Shown here: positions 34,142 to 43,753 of the stretch, in pieces
Layout: every line of letters begins with the position of its first letter
Numbering within the stretch: the first letter of the stretch is position 1
Assembly: GCA_945830395.1 (NCBI GenBank)
Contig: CALZYE010000006.1
Coordinates: 1 to 64,000 of the forward strand
Length of the DNA stretch: 64,000 bases
Origin: an uncultured Clostridia bacterium
Lineage (GTDB): Bacteria > Bacillota > Clostridia > Peptostreptococcales > Anaerovoracaceae
Reading direction: 5' to 3'
Notes under the pieces: generated by a model
Seen by the model: the letters and a program-made list of their open reading frames with translations, nothing else
Databases searched by the model: none
Told to the model about the DNA's origin: nothing
Translations under genes and position numbers: made by a program

Positions 34142-35323
34142 TCACAGGTCAATCCAAACAGTTTCCGACGATTTTACCGCCGCTTCAACAAGCTTTTCCA
34201 CATCAAGTTTGGACTCCGATGCTTCTATCTGATAAAGTTTAGGTTTTGTGGCAGGATGCTTCGGCAAGAATACCGTGCAGCAGTCCTCGTAAGGTTCTAT
34301 GGATTTTTCGTAAGTTCCTATCTCCTTTGCCTTATCCATTATGTCCACCTTATCCATGGCGATGAGAGGTCTCATAACCGGCATGGACACGCAGTTATCC
34401 GTGACCACAAGAGCCTCTGCCGTCTGACTTGCAACCTGTCCCAGATTTTCTCCTGTAATGAGCATCATGCAGCCTGTCTTTTCTGCCATTTTCTCCGCAA
34501 TCCTCATCATGAACCTGCGAACCAATATGGTAGTTTCCTCCTCGGGACAGTTCATGACGATTTCCTCCTGAATGGGCAGCAGGTTTATAACATGCATTTT
34601 CATCTTGCCGCTGTACGAAGACACGATTTCTGCAAGTTCCTCCACCTTTTGCCTTGCTCTTGGACTGGTGTAGGGGTAACTGTGGAAGTGAACCGCCTCT
34701 AAAATCATTCCTCGCTTAGCCATCATCCAAGCCGCAACGGGGCTGTCAATTCCTCCTGAAAGAAGCACCATTCCTTTTCCGTTGGTTCCAAGAGGAAGAC
34801 CGCCGAAGCCCGATATTTTCTCATCATATATGTATGTTCTATCCCCTCTCAGGTCGATAAAAAGTCTGCAATCAGGATTATGCACATCCACCTTGAGAAC
34901 TTTGCATCCGATTAGAACCTTGGCGCCTATAATTTTAGCTATGTCCGGGGATTTGACGGGGAAAGTCTTGTCTGCGCGCTTAGCCTCAACTTTAAAGGTT
35001 TTTATACCGAGCTCTTCAATCTGCTTTTTCATGAATTCCACAGCAGCTTCACCGATTTTCTCCAAATCGCTTGGAGCCTCCACTGCCGGACTTATGGAAG
35101 CAACGCCGAATACCTTTGAAACGGGCTTGGTTATTTCCTCCGAAGGACAGCTCTTGTCACTTCTGATAAAAATCAATCCCTCCTGTCTTTTTACCTCGAC
35201 TCCCGTAAGACCTTTCAGGTTTTTCCTTATGCGGTCAACCAAAGTTTTTTCAAAATAAGGTTTGTTCATTCCCTTCAGTGCGATTTCTCCGCATCTCACA
35301 ATGTATATGTTCTGTTCATTCAT
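34142..35323 (-). CDS. thiI: tRNA 4-thiouridylation / thiamine sulfurtransferase ThiI
   Basis: ThiI forms 4-thiouridine at tRNA position 8 and can supply sulfur for thiamine synthesis. The 393-aa protein has a ferredoxin-like and THUMP N-terminal half and the PP-loop LLSGGIDSPVAAWMMAKRG, with GENLGQVASQT and YEDCCTVFLPKHPATKP following. No rhodanese domain, as in many Firmicutes, so sulfur probably comes from the cysteine desulfurase encoded 10 nt upstream. Confidence 0.96.
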   Translation of the reverse strand: MNEQNIYIVRCGEIALKGMNKPYFEKTLVDRIRKNLKGLTGVEVKRQEGLIFIRSDKSCPSEEITKPVSKVFGVASISPAVEAPSDLEKIGEAAVEFMKKQIEELGIKTFKVEAKRADKTFPVKSPDIAKIIGAKVLIGCKVLKVDVHNPDCRLFIDLRGDRTYIYDEKISGFGGLPLGTNGKGMVLLSGGIDSPVAAWMMAKRGMILEAVHFHSYPYTSPRARQKVEELAEIVSSYSGKMKMHVINLLPIQEEIVMNCPEEETTILVRRFMMRIAEKMAEKTGCMMLITGENLGQVASQTAEALVVTDNCVSMPVMRPLIAMDKVDIMDKAKEIGTYEKSIEPYEDCCTVFLPKHPATKPKLYQIEASESKLDVEKLVEAAVKSSETVWIDL

Positions 35324-35333
35324 TTTTTACTTC

Positions 35334-36470
35334 CTATCTGAAACTTCCCAGCCGTCTAAACCTCTTTACTGCAGCTGCTGTTTTTTCAACAGTTTCCTCA
35401 ATCTCCTCAATTTTGTTGTACCTTGAAAGGCTGAACCTTACGGCACTCTCAATTTCTCTATCGGTGCATCCGATTGCAGAAAGCACATGGCTTTTGCCCT
35501 TTTTATTTGAGGAACATGCAGAGCCTGTGGAAACATATATACCCTCAGCCTCAAGTGTGTGCAGCAGCACCTCGCCTCTTGTTCCCATAAAGGATATATT
35601 TAGTATACTTCCAACGGCGATATTGTCCTCTTCACTTCCATTCACCTTTATGTCGGGGATTTCGGCTTTAAACCCCTCCAGCAGTTTTCCTTTGAGCTGC
35701 GCTATATGTTCCATGCCGTCGTATGCCATCTCTACAGCCTTGCCTAAACCTGCGATTCCGCTTACATTCTCAGTTCCCGAGCGCATTCCTTTTTCCTGAC
35801 CGCCTCCGAGAATATATGGGGCAAACTTGGCTTCTTTTTTTACGGCAAGCACCCCTACACCTTTGGGGCCGTGAATTTTGTGTCCGCTTATGGATATAAA
35901 ATCTGCGGCGCAGCCCTTCATGCCGATTTTGCCGAAGCCCTGAACCGCATCTGTATGAAAAAGAGCACCTTTGGAATGCGCCATGTCCGCCATGTCCCTT
36001 ATGGGCAAAACAGTTCCGATCTCATTGTTGACAGCCATCACGGATACCAACGCCACATCACTTTTGAAGGCTTCTTCGTACTGCTTAAGGTCCGGCAGGC
36101 CCTTTTCATCGACATCAAGGTATACGATGTCAAATCCCGCTTTCTCCAATCTTTTGCACGGCTGAAGGATTGCAGGATGTTCAATCTTTGTAGTTATAAT
36201 CCGCTTTCCTTCTCTTTTCTTCGCCTCAGCAGCTCCGAATACAGCCATATTGTCACTTTCGGTTCCGCCTGAAGTAAAGAATATGTCATATTCGCTATTT
36301 CCTATTTCCTGTGCAATACGCTTTCTCACATCATTTATTTTGTTCTGTGAAATTCTGCCAAGCTCGTGAAGGGACGATGGATTTCCAAAGTCCTCTTCAA
36401 AGGCCCTCACCATTTCTTCGGTAACTTCTTTTGCCTGTTTTGTCGTAGAGCTGTTATCTAAATATATCAT
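35334..36470 (-). CDS. Cysteine desulfurase (NifS/IscS type)
   Basis: A 378-aa PLP enzyme that takes sulfur from cysteine as a persulfide. The PLP lysine is in ISGHKIHGPKGVG and the catalytic Cys in STGSACSSNKKGKSH; the start is MIYLDNSSTTK. Directly followed by thiI (10 nt), so it is likely the sulfur donor for tRNA thiolation (NifZ/IscS-type pairing). The gene upstream is rny, and no scaffold gene iscU is near. Confidence 0.94.
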   Translation of the reverse strand: MIYLDNSSTTKQAKEVTEEMVRAFEEDFGNPSSLHELGRISQNKINDVRKRIAQEIGNSEYDIFFTSGGTESDNMAVFGAAEAKKREGKRIITTKIEHPAILQPCKRLEKAGFDIVYLDVDEKGLPDLKQYEEAFKSDVALVSVMAVNNEIGTVLPIRDMADMAHSKGALFHTDAVQGFGKIGMKGCAADFISISGHKIHGPKGVGVLAVKKEAKFAPYILGGGQEKGMRSGTENVSGIAGLGKAVEMAYDGMEHIAQLKGKLLEGFKAEIPDIKVNGSEEDNIAVGSILNISFMGTRGEVLLHTLEAEGIYVSTGSACSSNKKGKSHVLSAIGCTDREIESAVRFSLSRYNKIEEIEETVEKTAAAVKRFRRLGSFR

Positions 36471-36526
36471 CTTTCCTCATATAATAACTTACCCCACACC
36501 AAGGGATGCGGGGCAACTGAAATTTT

Positions 36527-38068
36527 CTATTTTGCGTAATCTATTGCTTTTGTTTCACGAACAACATTGACCTTAATCTGTCCCGGATATTCAAGCTCAG
36601 ACTCAATTTTCTTGGAAATCTCTCTCGCCAAAAGTGCTATTTCATCGTCTTTCACTTCCTCAGGCTTTGCAATTATGCGGATTTCTCTTCCCGCCTGTAT
36701 AGCGAAGGATTTATCAACTCCCGGCGTTGTATTTGCTATTTCCTCAAGCTTCTCCAAACGCTTAATGTATACATCAAGGGTTTCTCTTCTGGCTCCCGGT
36801 CTTGCCGCCGAAAGCGCGTCAGCTGCGGCAATTATAACCGCCTCCATGCTCTTTGCCTCGTAGTCACCGTGATGAGCTGCCATGCCGTTTATAACAGCTG
36901 CAGATTCCTTATATTTTTTCAAAATCTGAATACCTATATCCACATGGGTTCCTTCGTATTCATGGTCTAAAGCTTTTCCTATGTCATGCAGCAGACCTGC
37001 ACGCTTGGCAAGTTTAATATCCAGACCCAGTTCCCCTGCCATAAGCCCTGAGAGATGACTCACCTCAATGGAATGTTTCAGCACATTCTGACCGTAGGAA
37101 GTTCTGTAGCGCAGACGCCCCAAAAGCTTAACAAGTTCAGGATGAAGGTTGTGTATTCCCGTCTCAAATGTAGCCTGTTCCCCCTCTTCCTTTATGGTCT
37201 GGTTAACCTCTTTCCTCGCTTTCTCTATCATCTCTTCAATCTTCGACGGATGAATTCTTCCATCTACGATTAGTTTCTCAAGGGCAAGCCTTGCGATTTC
37301 TCTCCTTACCGGATCGAATCCCGAGACAATAACCGCTTCCGGAGTATCGTCTATGATAAGATCGACGCCTGTCAGCGTTTCAATAGCTCTTATATTTCTA
37401 CCCTCTCTGCCGATTATTCTGCCCTTCATATCGTCATTAGGCAAATTAACTACGGATAGGGTACTTTCCGCCACATGATCAGCGGCACACCTCTGCAAAG
37501 CTCCCGTTAAAATTTCCTTTGCATTTCTGTCGGCCTCTTCTTTTGCTTTCGTCTCTATTTCCTTAATCATCTGAGAGGCATCGTGTCTGCACTCTTTCTC
37601 TATTCCTTCAAGCAAAAGAGCTTTAGCTTCTTCCGCCGTGTACCCTGAAATTTTTTCAAGTTCTGCAATCTTCTTTTCAAAAATCTTGTCAATTTCTTCT
37701 TTCTTGGAGTTTATCTCCTTTTCCACATTTGAAATCTTTTCTTCTTTCTTTTCGATTCCGTCCAGTTTACGGTCGATGGCTTCTTCCTTCTGTGTCAGCC
37801 TGCGCTCTGTGCGCTGCACCTCTGATCTTCTTTCCCTTACTTCTCTGTCGACTTCATTTCTGATCTTATGCGCTTCTTCTTTTGCTTCTAATGTAACTTC
37901 CTTCTTTATCGTTTCGGAACGATTTTTTGCATCAAGAATAAGGTTCTTCGCCTTCTGTTCAGCGCTTCCTATTGTTCTTTCCGCCACGTTCTTTCTGTAT
38001 ATATATCCGCCAAGTCCACAGACTGTGCCGGCTACAACTGCAACGATAACAGTAATAATTGGAGACAT
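36527..38068 (-). CDS. rny: Ribonuclease Y
   Basis: RNase Y is a membrane-anchored endonuclease that starts mRNA decay in Firmicutes. The 513-aa protein has an N-terminal membrane segment ([21 protein letters not shown]), a long coiled coil (about residues 30-190), a KH domain ([19 protein letters not shown]) and an HD domain with the metal motif [12 protein letters not shown]. Length and start are normal. It is transcribed from the promoter listed next. Confidence 0.97.
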   Translation of the reverse strand: MSPIITVIVAVVAGTVCGLGGYIYRKNVAERTIGSAEQKAKNLILDAKNRSETIKKEVTLEAKEEAHKIRNEVDREVRERRSEVQRTERRLTQKEEAIDRKLDGIEKKEEKISNVEKEINSKKEEIDKIFEKKIAELEKISGYTAEEAKALLLEGIEKECRHDASQMIKEIETKAKEEADRNAKEILTGALQRCAADHVAESTLSVVNLPNDDMKGRIIGREGRNIRAIETLTGVDLIIDDTPEAVIVSGFDPVRREIARLALEKLIVDGRIHPSKIEEMIEKARKEVNQTIKEEGEQATFETGIHNLHPELVKLLGRLRYRTSYGQNVLKHSIEVSHLSGLMAGELGLDIKLAKRAGLLHDIGKALDHEYEGTHVDIGIQILKKYKESAAVINGMAAHHGDYEAKSMEAVIIAAADALSAARPGARRETLDVYIKRLEKLEEIANTTPGVDKSFAIQAGREIRIIAKPEEVKDDEIALLAREISKKIESELEYPGQIKVNVVRETKAIDYAK

Positions 38069-38170
38069 TACAGCACCTCCTTTTCTAATATCTTTTCAGT
38101 TCTGTATTCCGGTTGCTATATAAAATGTACAGGGATTTCCTGCATGTTTTATTTTTGCAATATCTAATAT

Positions 38171-38200
38171 ATTATAATTGCTATATGCCACTACTGTCAA
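38171..38200 (-). promoter_or_regulatory. Sigma-A promoter for rny
   Basis: On the minus strand TTGACA (38200-38195), an 18-bp spacer and TATAAT (38176-38171) lie about 100 bp upstream of rny. The rest of the gap 38069-38377 holds only this promoter, a short T-rich leader and the hairpin at 38302-38325. Confidence 0.8.
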
Positions 38201-38301
38201 GGCTTATAGAAAAAGGAAAATGAGTAAAATTCAAATAAATACGGTGATGCCGGATTCACATGAAATCATTCTTTCCGACTGCCGTTTTGCACCATGAAAG
38301 A

Positions 38302-38331
38302 AGCCCGTGCACTAAGCTACGGGCTCCTTTT
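38302..38331. terminator. Terminator downstream of the alanine symporter gene
   Basis: AGCCCGT (38302-38308) pairs with ACGGGCT (38319-38325) around a 10-nt loop that can pair further. On the plus strand CCTTTTCG follows; on the minus strand TCTTTC. It separates the symporter from rny. Confidence 0.65.
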
Positions 38332-38377
38332 CGTATTATGGGAATTATAGCTATGCTATACTTACTTCACCGTCTCT

Positions 38378-39763
38378 TTATAGCTTCGCTATATCTCTAT
38401 CGACAACCGGAATCGGCGTAGGATCCACATCGTCAATATTGTTTCCATACTTCTTCAAATCCTTTACAAGCACTCCACTGAGCAGGAATATTCCTATTAC
38501 ATTCGGGATAATCATCAAACCGTTTAAAATATCTGCAATAGTCCATACCGTATCGAGCTTTATTACGCATCCCACAAATGCCAAAGCTACGAACACAAAC
38601 TTGTATCCCATTATAATTTTTGATCCTAAGAGATATTCCGCACATCTCTCTCCGTAATATGACCAGCCGAGAATGGTGGAATAAGCAAATAATGCAAGGG
38701 ATATTGCAATTATTGGTCTGCCGAATACAGGAATCAGTCCGAAGGCGTGGAATGTAAGAACTGTAGTGTCCGTACCGCCGGACTCCAAGAATTCCGGATG
38801 AGCAACTGCCGAACTTACAAGTGTAATTCCTGTAAGGGCGCAGATTACCACTGTATCCCAGAATGTACCCGTCATGGAAACCATAGACTGTCTGACAGGG
38901 TTTCTCGTCTTTGCCGATGCTGCTACGATTGGAGCAGAACCCATACCTGACTCGTTTGAGAAAAGTCCTCTGGCACATCCATATCTAATTGCGGTGCTTA
39001 CTGCATATCCGAACACGCCGCCGGCTCCTGCCTGCATAGAAAATGCGGATTTGAATATAAGTGCTATCGAATCACCTAAAACACTCTTGTTTAAAACTAA
39101 AACCCAAATGCATCCTATAATATAGAAAGCTGCCATGAACGGAATGAGTTTCTCGGTAACCCTTGTTATTGACTTAACTCCTCCAATTATTACAATTGCC
39201 GTAAATACTGCAACGATAACTCCTGCAAATCTCTCATCTATACCGAAGTTCTGTTTAACCGATGTAGAAATGGAATTGGCCTGAGTCATACATCCGATTC
39301 CAAAGGCTGCCGTTGCGCCAAATAGTGCGAACATAACTCCGAGCCATTTAGAGTTAAGACCTCTTTCCAATGCAGTGAAAGCTCCGCCTATCATTCTGCC
39401 GTCCTTAGTCTGCTCCCTGTACTTAACCGCCATGGCAGTCTCCATATACTTGGTTGCCATACCGAATACTCCGGTTATCCACATCCAGAATACCGCTCCC
39501 GGACCTCCCGATGCTACCGCCGTCGCAACTCCGATAATATTACCTGTGCCGATGGTGGCCGCAAGAGCTGTTGTAAGTGCTCCGAACTGAGAGACCTCTC
39601 CCTCGCCGTCCGGATCCGGTGTAACGGATAGTTTTATGCCTTTGAATGTAAACCTCTGAACAAAACCTGTCCTAAAAGTACAAAAAATATGTGTTCCCAG
39701 CAAAATGATGATGAATGGAAGACCCCAAAGCCAAGCATCAATAGCTCCCAAAATTTTCAGCAT
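38378..39763 (-). CDS. Sodium:alanine symporter (AGCS family)
   Basis: A 461-aa integral membrane protein with about ten hydrophobic segments. The AGCS signatures FGALTTALAATIGTGNIIGVATA and FSNESGMGSAPIVAA are present. These carriers import alanine or glycine with sodium or protons. ATG at 39763 (MLKILGAID) has AGGAGG 6 nt upstream; the track start is 8 codons too early. Confidence 0.93.
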   Translation of the reverse strand: MLKILGAIDAWLWGLPFIIILLGTHIFCTFRTGFVQRFTFKGIKLSVTPDPDGEGEVSQFGALTTALAATIGTGNIIGVATAVASGGPGAVFWMWITGVFGMATKYMETAMAVKYREQTKDGRMIGGAFTALERGLNSKWLGVMFALFGATAAFGIGCMTQANSISTSVKQNFGIDERFAGVIVAVFTAIVIIGGVKSITRVTEKLIPFMAAFYIIGCIWVLVLNKSVLGDSIALIFKSAFSMQAGAGGVFGYAVSTAIRYGCARGLFSNESGMGSAPIVAASAKTRNPVRQSMVSMTGTFWDTVVICALTGITLVSSAVAHPEFLESGGTDTTVLTFHAFGLIPVFGRPIIAISLALFAYSTILGWSYYGERCAEYLLGSKIIMGYKFVFVALAFVGCVIKLDTVWTIADILNGLMIIPNVIGIFLLSGVLVKDLKKYGNNIDDVDPTPIPVVDRDIAKL

Positions 39764-39921
39764 ATTAAACCTCCTTATAACTGGCATTACATTTTAGAAT
39801 AATTATTACTCCTATATTATAGCACCCTTTCCGTTAATTGCAATACTTTCGGGCGATAAATTTTCAGATTTTTAGTTTTTTTTAGATTAATTACTTCTCT
39901 CCCCGAAGCTTCTTCACTTAC

Positions 39922-39966
39922 ATAAAAAGTACCCCTCCAAATTGAAATTTCCCAATCTGAAGGGGC
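39922..39966 (-). terminator. Terminator of folD
   Basis: On the minus strand CCCCT and further pairs to CAATTTGGAGGGG form an imperfect 13-bp stem, followed by TACTTTTT. It lies about 100 nt after the folD stop. The rest of the gap 39764-40066 holds no gene that I could see. Confidence 0.75.
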
Positions 39967-40066
39967 TTGTTTTAGGGGTTTGTTTTCGCCGTCAATCGCT
40001 TATATGAAATTTTCACATGGAGTGAAAATGCTCCATGACATTTTGCTCTGCCGGTTTCAGATTCCG

Positions 40067-40924
40067 TCATATTTCGCTCAAAATCTCCGCGGCTCTGATA
40101 ACATGGCTTGCCAATACGGATGAGGTAACTCCTCCCACACCGCCCGGAACGGGACTTATATAAGATGCTTTTGGTTCGGCGCTTTCAAAATCCACATCAC
40201 CGCAGAGCTTGCCTTCTTCGTTTATATTTATCCCCACATCGGCAACTATAGCTCCTGCGCCGAGCATATCTCCTGTAATCATGCCTGCCTTGCCGGCTGC
40301 CGCAACTACTATGTCGGCATTTCTGCATTTCTCTGTCAAATCATCGGTTTTCGTGTGGCAAACGGTTACCGTGGCATTCTTCTTAATCATCAGCATTGCC
40401 AGAGGTTTTCCTACAACCATGCTTCTTCCCACTATCGCTACATTTTTTCCCGTTAAATCGATTTCATAGTGTGAAAGCATCTCCATAACAGCCTGTGCGG
40501 TGCAAGGTGCAAATCCGCTTTCATCCCCCATGAAAACCTTTGCAATATTAACAGGGCTCATGCAGTCAACATCCTTTGCCGGGTTAATCATCCCTGCAAT
40601 CTCAGACTCGTCAAGATGCTCGGGCAACGGTCTGAACAGCATGATTCCGTGCACGGAATCATCATCATTAACTTTCTTGAAAGTTTCCACAAAATCCTCT
40701 TGGGAAATATCTTCAGAGACCTCTGTAACCCTCATCTCGATTCCTACGCTTTCCATTCTCTTTCGTGCGCCTTTCTCATAAGCAAGGTCATCGCCGCGGC
40801 TTCCCACTCTCACTATGTTTATCACAGGCTTAACGCCTTTTTCCTTCAAAAGCTCCACCTGCTTAACCATTCTCTCCTTCATGGATTCGTTAACTTCAGC
40901 GCCTCTCATCAAAACTTCCGCCAT
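40067..40924 (-). CDS. folD: Bifunctional methylenetetrahydrofolate dehydrogenase/cyclohydrolase
   Basis: FolD interconverts methylene-, methenyl- and formyl-tetrahydrofolate. The 285-aa protein has YEKGARKRMESVGI (with the catalytic Lys of the family position), the motif GRSMVVGKPLAMLM and the end SPVPGGVGGVTSSVLASHV. The ATG has AGGAGG 4-5 nt upstream. It lies 47 nt after the yitT stop and is closed by its own terminator. Confidence 0.95.
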   Translation of the reverse strand: MAEVLMRGAEVNESMKERMVKQVELLKEKGVKPVINIVRVGSRGDDLAYEKGARKRMESVGIEMRVTEVSEDISQEDFVETFKKVNDDDSVHGIMLFRPLPEHLDESEIAGMINPAKDVDCMSPVNIAKVFMGDESGFAPCTAQAVMEMLSHYEIDLTGKNVAIVGRSMVVGKPLAMLMIKKNATVTVCHTKTDDLTEKCRNADIVVAAAGKAGMITGDMLGAGAIVADVGININEEGKLCGDVDFESAEPKASYISPVPGGVGGVTSSVLASHVIRAAEILSEI

Positions 40925-40971
40925 TTTTCCTCCTGCATATTATTAATCATACTAATATCTATTATAAATTT

Positions 40972-41874
40972 CTAATCTCTCGGTCTTTTATAAAATCTTC
41001 CCGACAAGCGTTCCGTCTTCATAACATTTATAAAGGCCTTGGGATCCACATCCCTTATTTCTTTAATAATCATATCCACCTGATTGCTTTCCACTACAGA
41101 ATAAATCATGTTTTTTCTCTGCTCGAGGAAAAATCCTTCTCCCTTGAACAGCGTTGCATCGTGGTGGGTCATTATGCTTATCTTATCATATACAGACTCC
41201 GGCATATCCGTTATTACAATCAGAGTATGTTTATGGTAGCGTTTGAAGAGTTCATGATAGAGCTGCACCAAAACATACTGATATATGATAGAGTAAAGTG
41301 CCTTATCCCAGCCGAAGAAAAATCCTGCCAGAACCAAAATGATAATATTGCCTGTCAGAATGTAATTCCATGTGCTGATACCTCTCTTCTCCGAAAAGTA
41401 AACCGACAACAAATCCGTGCCTCCGCTGCTGGTGCCTACCCACAGGCAAAGCAAACCGGAAAAGCCGCTTGTTATCCCTCCGAATACGGCGGCAAGAAGC
41501 ACATCATTTGTGATTTGTACATTCGGTAATATGTCGGTAAGCAAACTGGAAAGAACTACATAATATACAGTGTAGAAAGTGAACTTCTTTCCGAGACCTT
41601 TGTAACCGAAATATACTGAAATCGCATTTAACGGCAAAAAAATTAGGGAATACGGCACAAACAGCTCCAGATACTTTGATGACAATCTGGTAACCAAAAG
41701 TGTTATTCCTGCAAAGCCTCCCGGAAAAAGCGCTCCTGCACTTACAAAACTGTTTATATTAAAAGCACAGATAGCGGCACCCAGGGTAACGCTGAAAATC
41801 CTGAGCATCTCTCGTCTAATCCTTTCGGACTTTGTAAGCGGCACTCTGGGATCTCTGGTTTTTCTAAAATTCAT
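40972..41874 (-). CDS. YitT-family membrane protein
   Basis: A 300-aa protein of the YitT / DUF161 family with about six membrane segments in the first 200 residues, and a C-terminal DUF2179-like soluble domain (around VIKEIRDVDPKAFINVMKTERL). The GTSSGGTDLLS segment is typical of the family. Function is unknown; the family is often near transport and cell-wall genes. ATG at 41874 has AGGAG about 6 nt upstream. Confidence 0.88.
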   Translation of the reverse strand: MNFRKTRDPRVPLTKSERIRREMLRIFSVTLGAAICAFNINSFVSAGALFPGGFAGITLLVTRLSSKYLELFVPYSLIFLPLNAISVYFGYKGLGKKFTFYTVYYVVLSSLLTDILPNVQITNDVLLAAVFGGITSGFSGLLCLWVGTSSGGTDLLSVYFSEKRGISTWNYILTGNIIILVLAGFFFGWDKALYSIIYQYVLVQLYHELFKRYHKHTLIVITDMPESVYDKISIMTHHDATLFKGEGFFLEQRKNMIYSVVESNQVDMIIKEIRDVDPKAFINVMKTERLSGRFYKRPRD

Positions 41875-42017
41875 TTTTTTCTCCTAAACACTTATGTCTT
41901 TCTACATTATATCATAATACAAAAATTTTTTTCAAAAAACTTGTCTGCCTGCTGAGGAAAATTTTGTGGTTTTTGTGTTTTTTCATAAATTTTTATTGAT
42001 TTTTTTGTGGTTTTTCA

Positions 42018-42046
42018 TTGACAACTAACTTCATGGAAATTATAAT
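42018..42046 (+). promoter_or_regulatory. Consensus sigma-A promoter for the NSS transporter gene
   Basis: TTGACA (42018-42023), a 17-bp spacer and TATAAT (42041-42046), identical to the consensus. Two copies of TTTTGTGGTTTTT (41962-41974 and 42003-42015) lie just upstream and may be a binding site. Confidence 0.92.
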
Positions 42047-42079
42047 GGAAACACTTATATTTTTTGGGAGGATGATAAA

Positions 42080-43501
42080 ATGATAAACGAAAGTAAAGGT
42101 AGTTTCAAATCCAATTTCGGATTTCTGATGGCTGCAATCGGTGTAGCGATAGGCTTGGGCAACATCTGGGGATTCCCGTATAAGATGGGCGCTAACGGTG
42201 GTTTTGCCTTTTTGCTTATATATTTTTTCATGGCTGTCTTTATCGGTTATCCTCTTTTGCTTGCAGAAATCGCTATGGGAAGAAAAACCGGCAAAGCCGC
42301 GGTTGAGGCTTTTTCCCAGGCTAACCCAAAGTTCAAATTTGCCGGAGTGTTTGAAACTCTGGTTCCTTTTCTGCTGCTATGTTTCTACTGTGTCCTCGGC
42401 GGCGTAGTAATCAAATACATGATAGCAAATTTCGGAGATATATTCGGGCTGTCTTTCGGTGCAGGCAACATGAACAGTTCCGACTTCTTCGGTTTCTTCG
42501 TATCAGAACCTAAGATGATTCTCTTGTATACCGTCATATTTCTGATGATGACATCATATGTGGTCTTCCGCGGAATAGAAAACGGTATTGAGAAGTTCTG
42601 CGCCGTAGGAATGCCGCTGCTGTTTGTGATGCTCTTAATCACTGTGGTCAAGTGCTGCACGCTTCCACACGCGGCGGAGGGGCTCAAATTCATGTTCAAA
42701 CCCGATTTTTCAATCTTTGCTGGAACGGGCTGGTTCAAGGTATTTGCAATGGCAGGAGGACAGATGTTCTTCTCTCTGTCTATTGCCTCCGGCGCTTTGA
42801 TCGCATACGGTTCCTATATGAAAAAGGATGCAGACCTTGAGAGAAACGCAATGCTGGTACCGCTTCTTGATACATTTGCCGCTTTGCTTGCAGGACTTGC
42901 AGTATTTCCTGCGGTTTTCTCGGAAAGTCTTGAGCCTTCAGGAGGTCCCGGACTTCTGTTCGTATCACTGCAGACCGTATTCAACTCTATGGGAAAAGTA
43001 GGTCCTATATTCGGATTCATATTCTATACATTGGTATTCGTTGCTGCCTTTTCCTCATCAATCGGAATGATGGAAGGCGGAATTTCAGCAATAATGGACT
43101 CTCGTATCAAGAGAAACAAGAGCGCCAACAGACCTTTGGTTGTTCTGGGAATTACTATTACAACCCTTATCGGAAGCAGCCTGGTGGCTTTAGACAACCT
43201 TGGAGGAAACCCGAATATGTGGAAGCCTTTCGGTTTGGGAAGCTGGCTGGATGTGTTTGACCTTGGCGGCGAAGGAATTCTCATGCCCCTTGGAGGTTTG
43301 ATTACGGCTATACTTCTTGGATGGGTTCGCAGAGATTTCATACACGATGAGGTAGCAAGCAGTTCTCCGTACAAAACAAGAAAGTTCGTAGACTTCTGTC
43401 TTCGCTGGATTGCACCTGTATTCATGGCAGTTGTGGTATTTGTGCAGATAAGCACCTTCTTCTTCTCTAACACCCAATGGTATAAAGCCCTTCTTGGTTA
43501 G
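42080..43501 (+). CDS. Neurotransmitter:sodium symporter (NSS) family transporter
   Basis: A 473-aa sodium-coupled transporter with about 11-12 hydrophobic segments. The LeuT-type start GFLMAAIGVAIGLGNIWGFPY carries the conserved unwound-helix glycines. Prokaryotic members usually carry amino acids such as Trp, Tyr, Leu or Met; the substrate here is unknown. ATG at 42080 has GGGAGG 8 nt upstream. Single-gene transcript from a consensus promoter to the nested terminator. Confidence 0.94.
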   Translation: MINESKGSFKSNFGFLMAAIGVAIGLGNIWGFPYKMGANGGFAFLLIYFFMAVFIGYPLLLAEIAMGRKTGKAAVEAFSQANPKFKFAGVFETLVPFLLLCFYCVLGGVVIKYMIANFGDIFGLSFGAGNMNSSDFFGFFVSEPKMILLYTVIFLMMTSYVVFRGIENGIEKFCAVGMPLLFVMLLITVVKCCTLPHAAEGLKFMFKPDFSIFAGTGWFKVFAMAGGQMFFSLSIASGALIAYGSYMKKDADLERNAMLVPLLDTFAALLAGLAVFPAVFSESLEPSGGPGLLFVSLQTVFNSMGKVGPIFGFIFYTLVFVAAFSSSIGMMEGGISAIMDSRIKRNKSANRPLVVLGITITTLIGSSLVALDNLGGNPNMWKPFGLGSWLDVFDLGGEGILMPLGGLITAILLGWVRRDFIHDEVASSSPYKTRKFVDFCLRWIAPVFMAVVVFVQISTFFFSNTQWYKALLG

Positions 43502-43544
43502 AAACTTAAAAAAATATAAAATATATAAAGACCGTGTAATATGT

Positions 43545-43616
43545 AAAGACCATGTAAAATGACCTGAAAGTCAAACTTTTGGGTCATCTCAATCTTACCA
43601 TAAGACATGGTCTTTT
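43545..43616 (+). terminator. Nested-stem terminator after the NSS transporter gene
   Basis: AAAGACCATGT (43545-43555) pairs with ACATGGTCTTT (43605-43615). Inside lie ATGACC/GGTCAT (43559-43564 / 43582-43587) and AAAGT/ACTTT (43567-43571 / 43575-43579). TTTTATTA follows. Three coaxial stems are unusual for a simple terminator. Confidence 0.8.
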
Positions 43617-43681
43617 ATTATGCAGTAAATTATAGCGGCAAACACGGCTTAGTTTTTTTGATTAACAATTCATGTTTAACC

Positions 43682-43702
43682 ATATACCCCCATGGGGTAT
43701 AT
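43682..43702. promoter_or_regulatory. CsoR-type copper operator
   Basis: ATATACCCC and GGGGTATAT flank CAT as perfect 9-bp arms. The G/C tract with flanking AT matches known CsoR operators. It lies 51 nt upstream of csoR, overlapping the likely -35/-10 region (TATAAT at 43711-43716). CsoR should repress its own operon when copper is low. Confidence 0.85.
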
Positions 43703-43753
43703 ACTACGCATATAATACTTAGCTGAGAGTAACATAATAAAGTGAGGACGAAT

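Noticed and set aside
38220-38297. 25-codon ORF (MSKIQINTVMPDSH...) ahead of the hairpin at 38302
   Set aside because: It has a weak AAGG site and is followed by a hairpin, but there is no plus-strand promoter or conservation evidence, and it is too short to judge.
38433-38978. 181-aa minus-strand ORF inside the alanine symporter gene
   Set aside because: Out-of-frame shadow of the symporter; composition is Arg/Cys/Tyr-rich with no family match.
43024-43473. 149-aa minus-strand ORF opposite the NSS transporter
   Set aside because: Antisense shadow of a membrane protein; no start signal.
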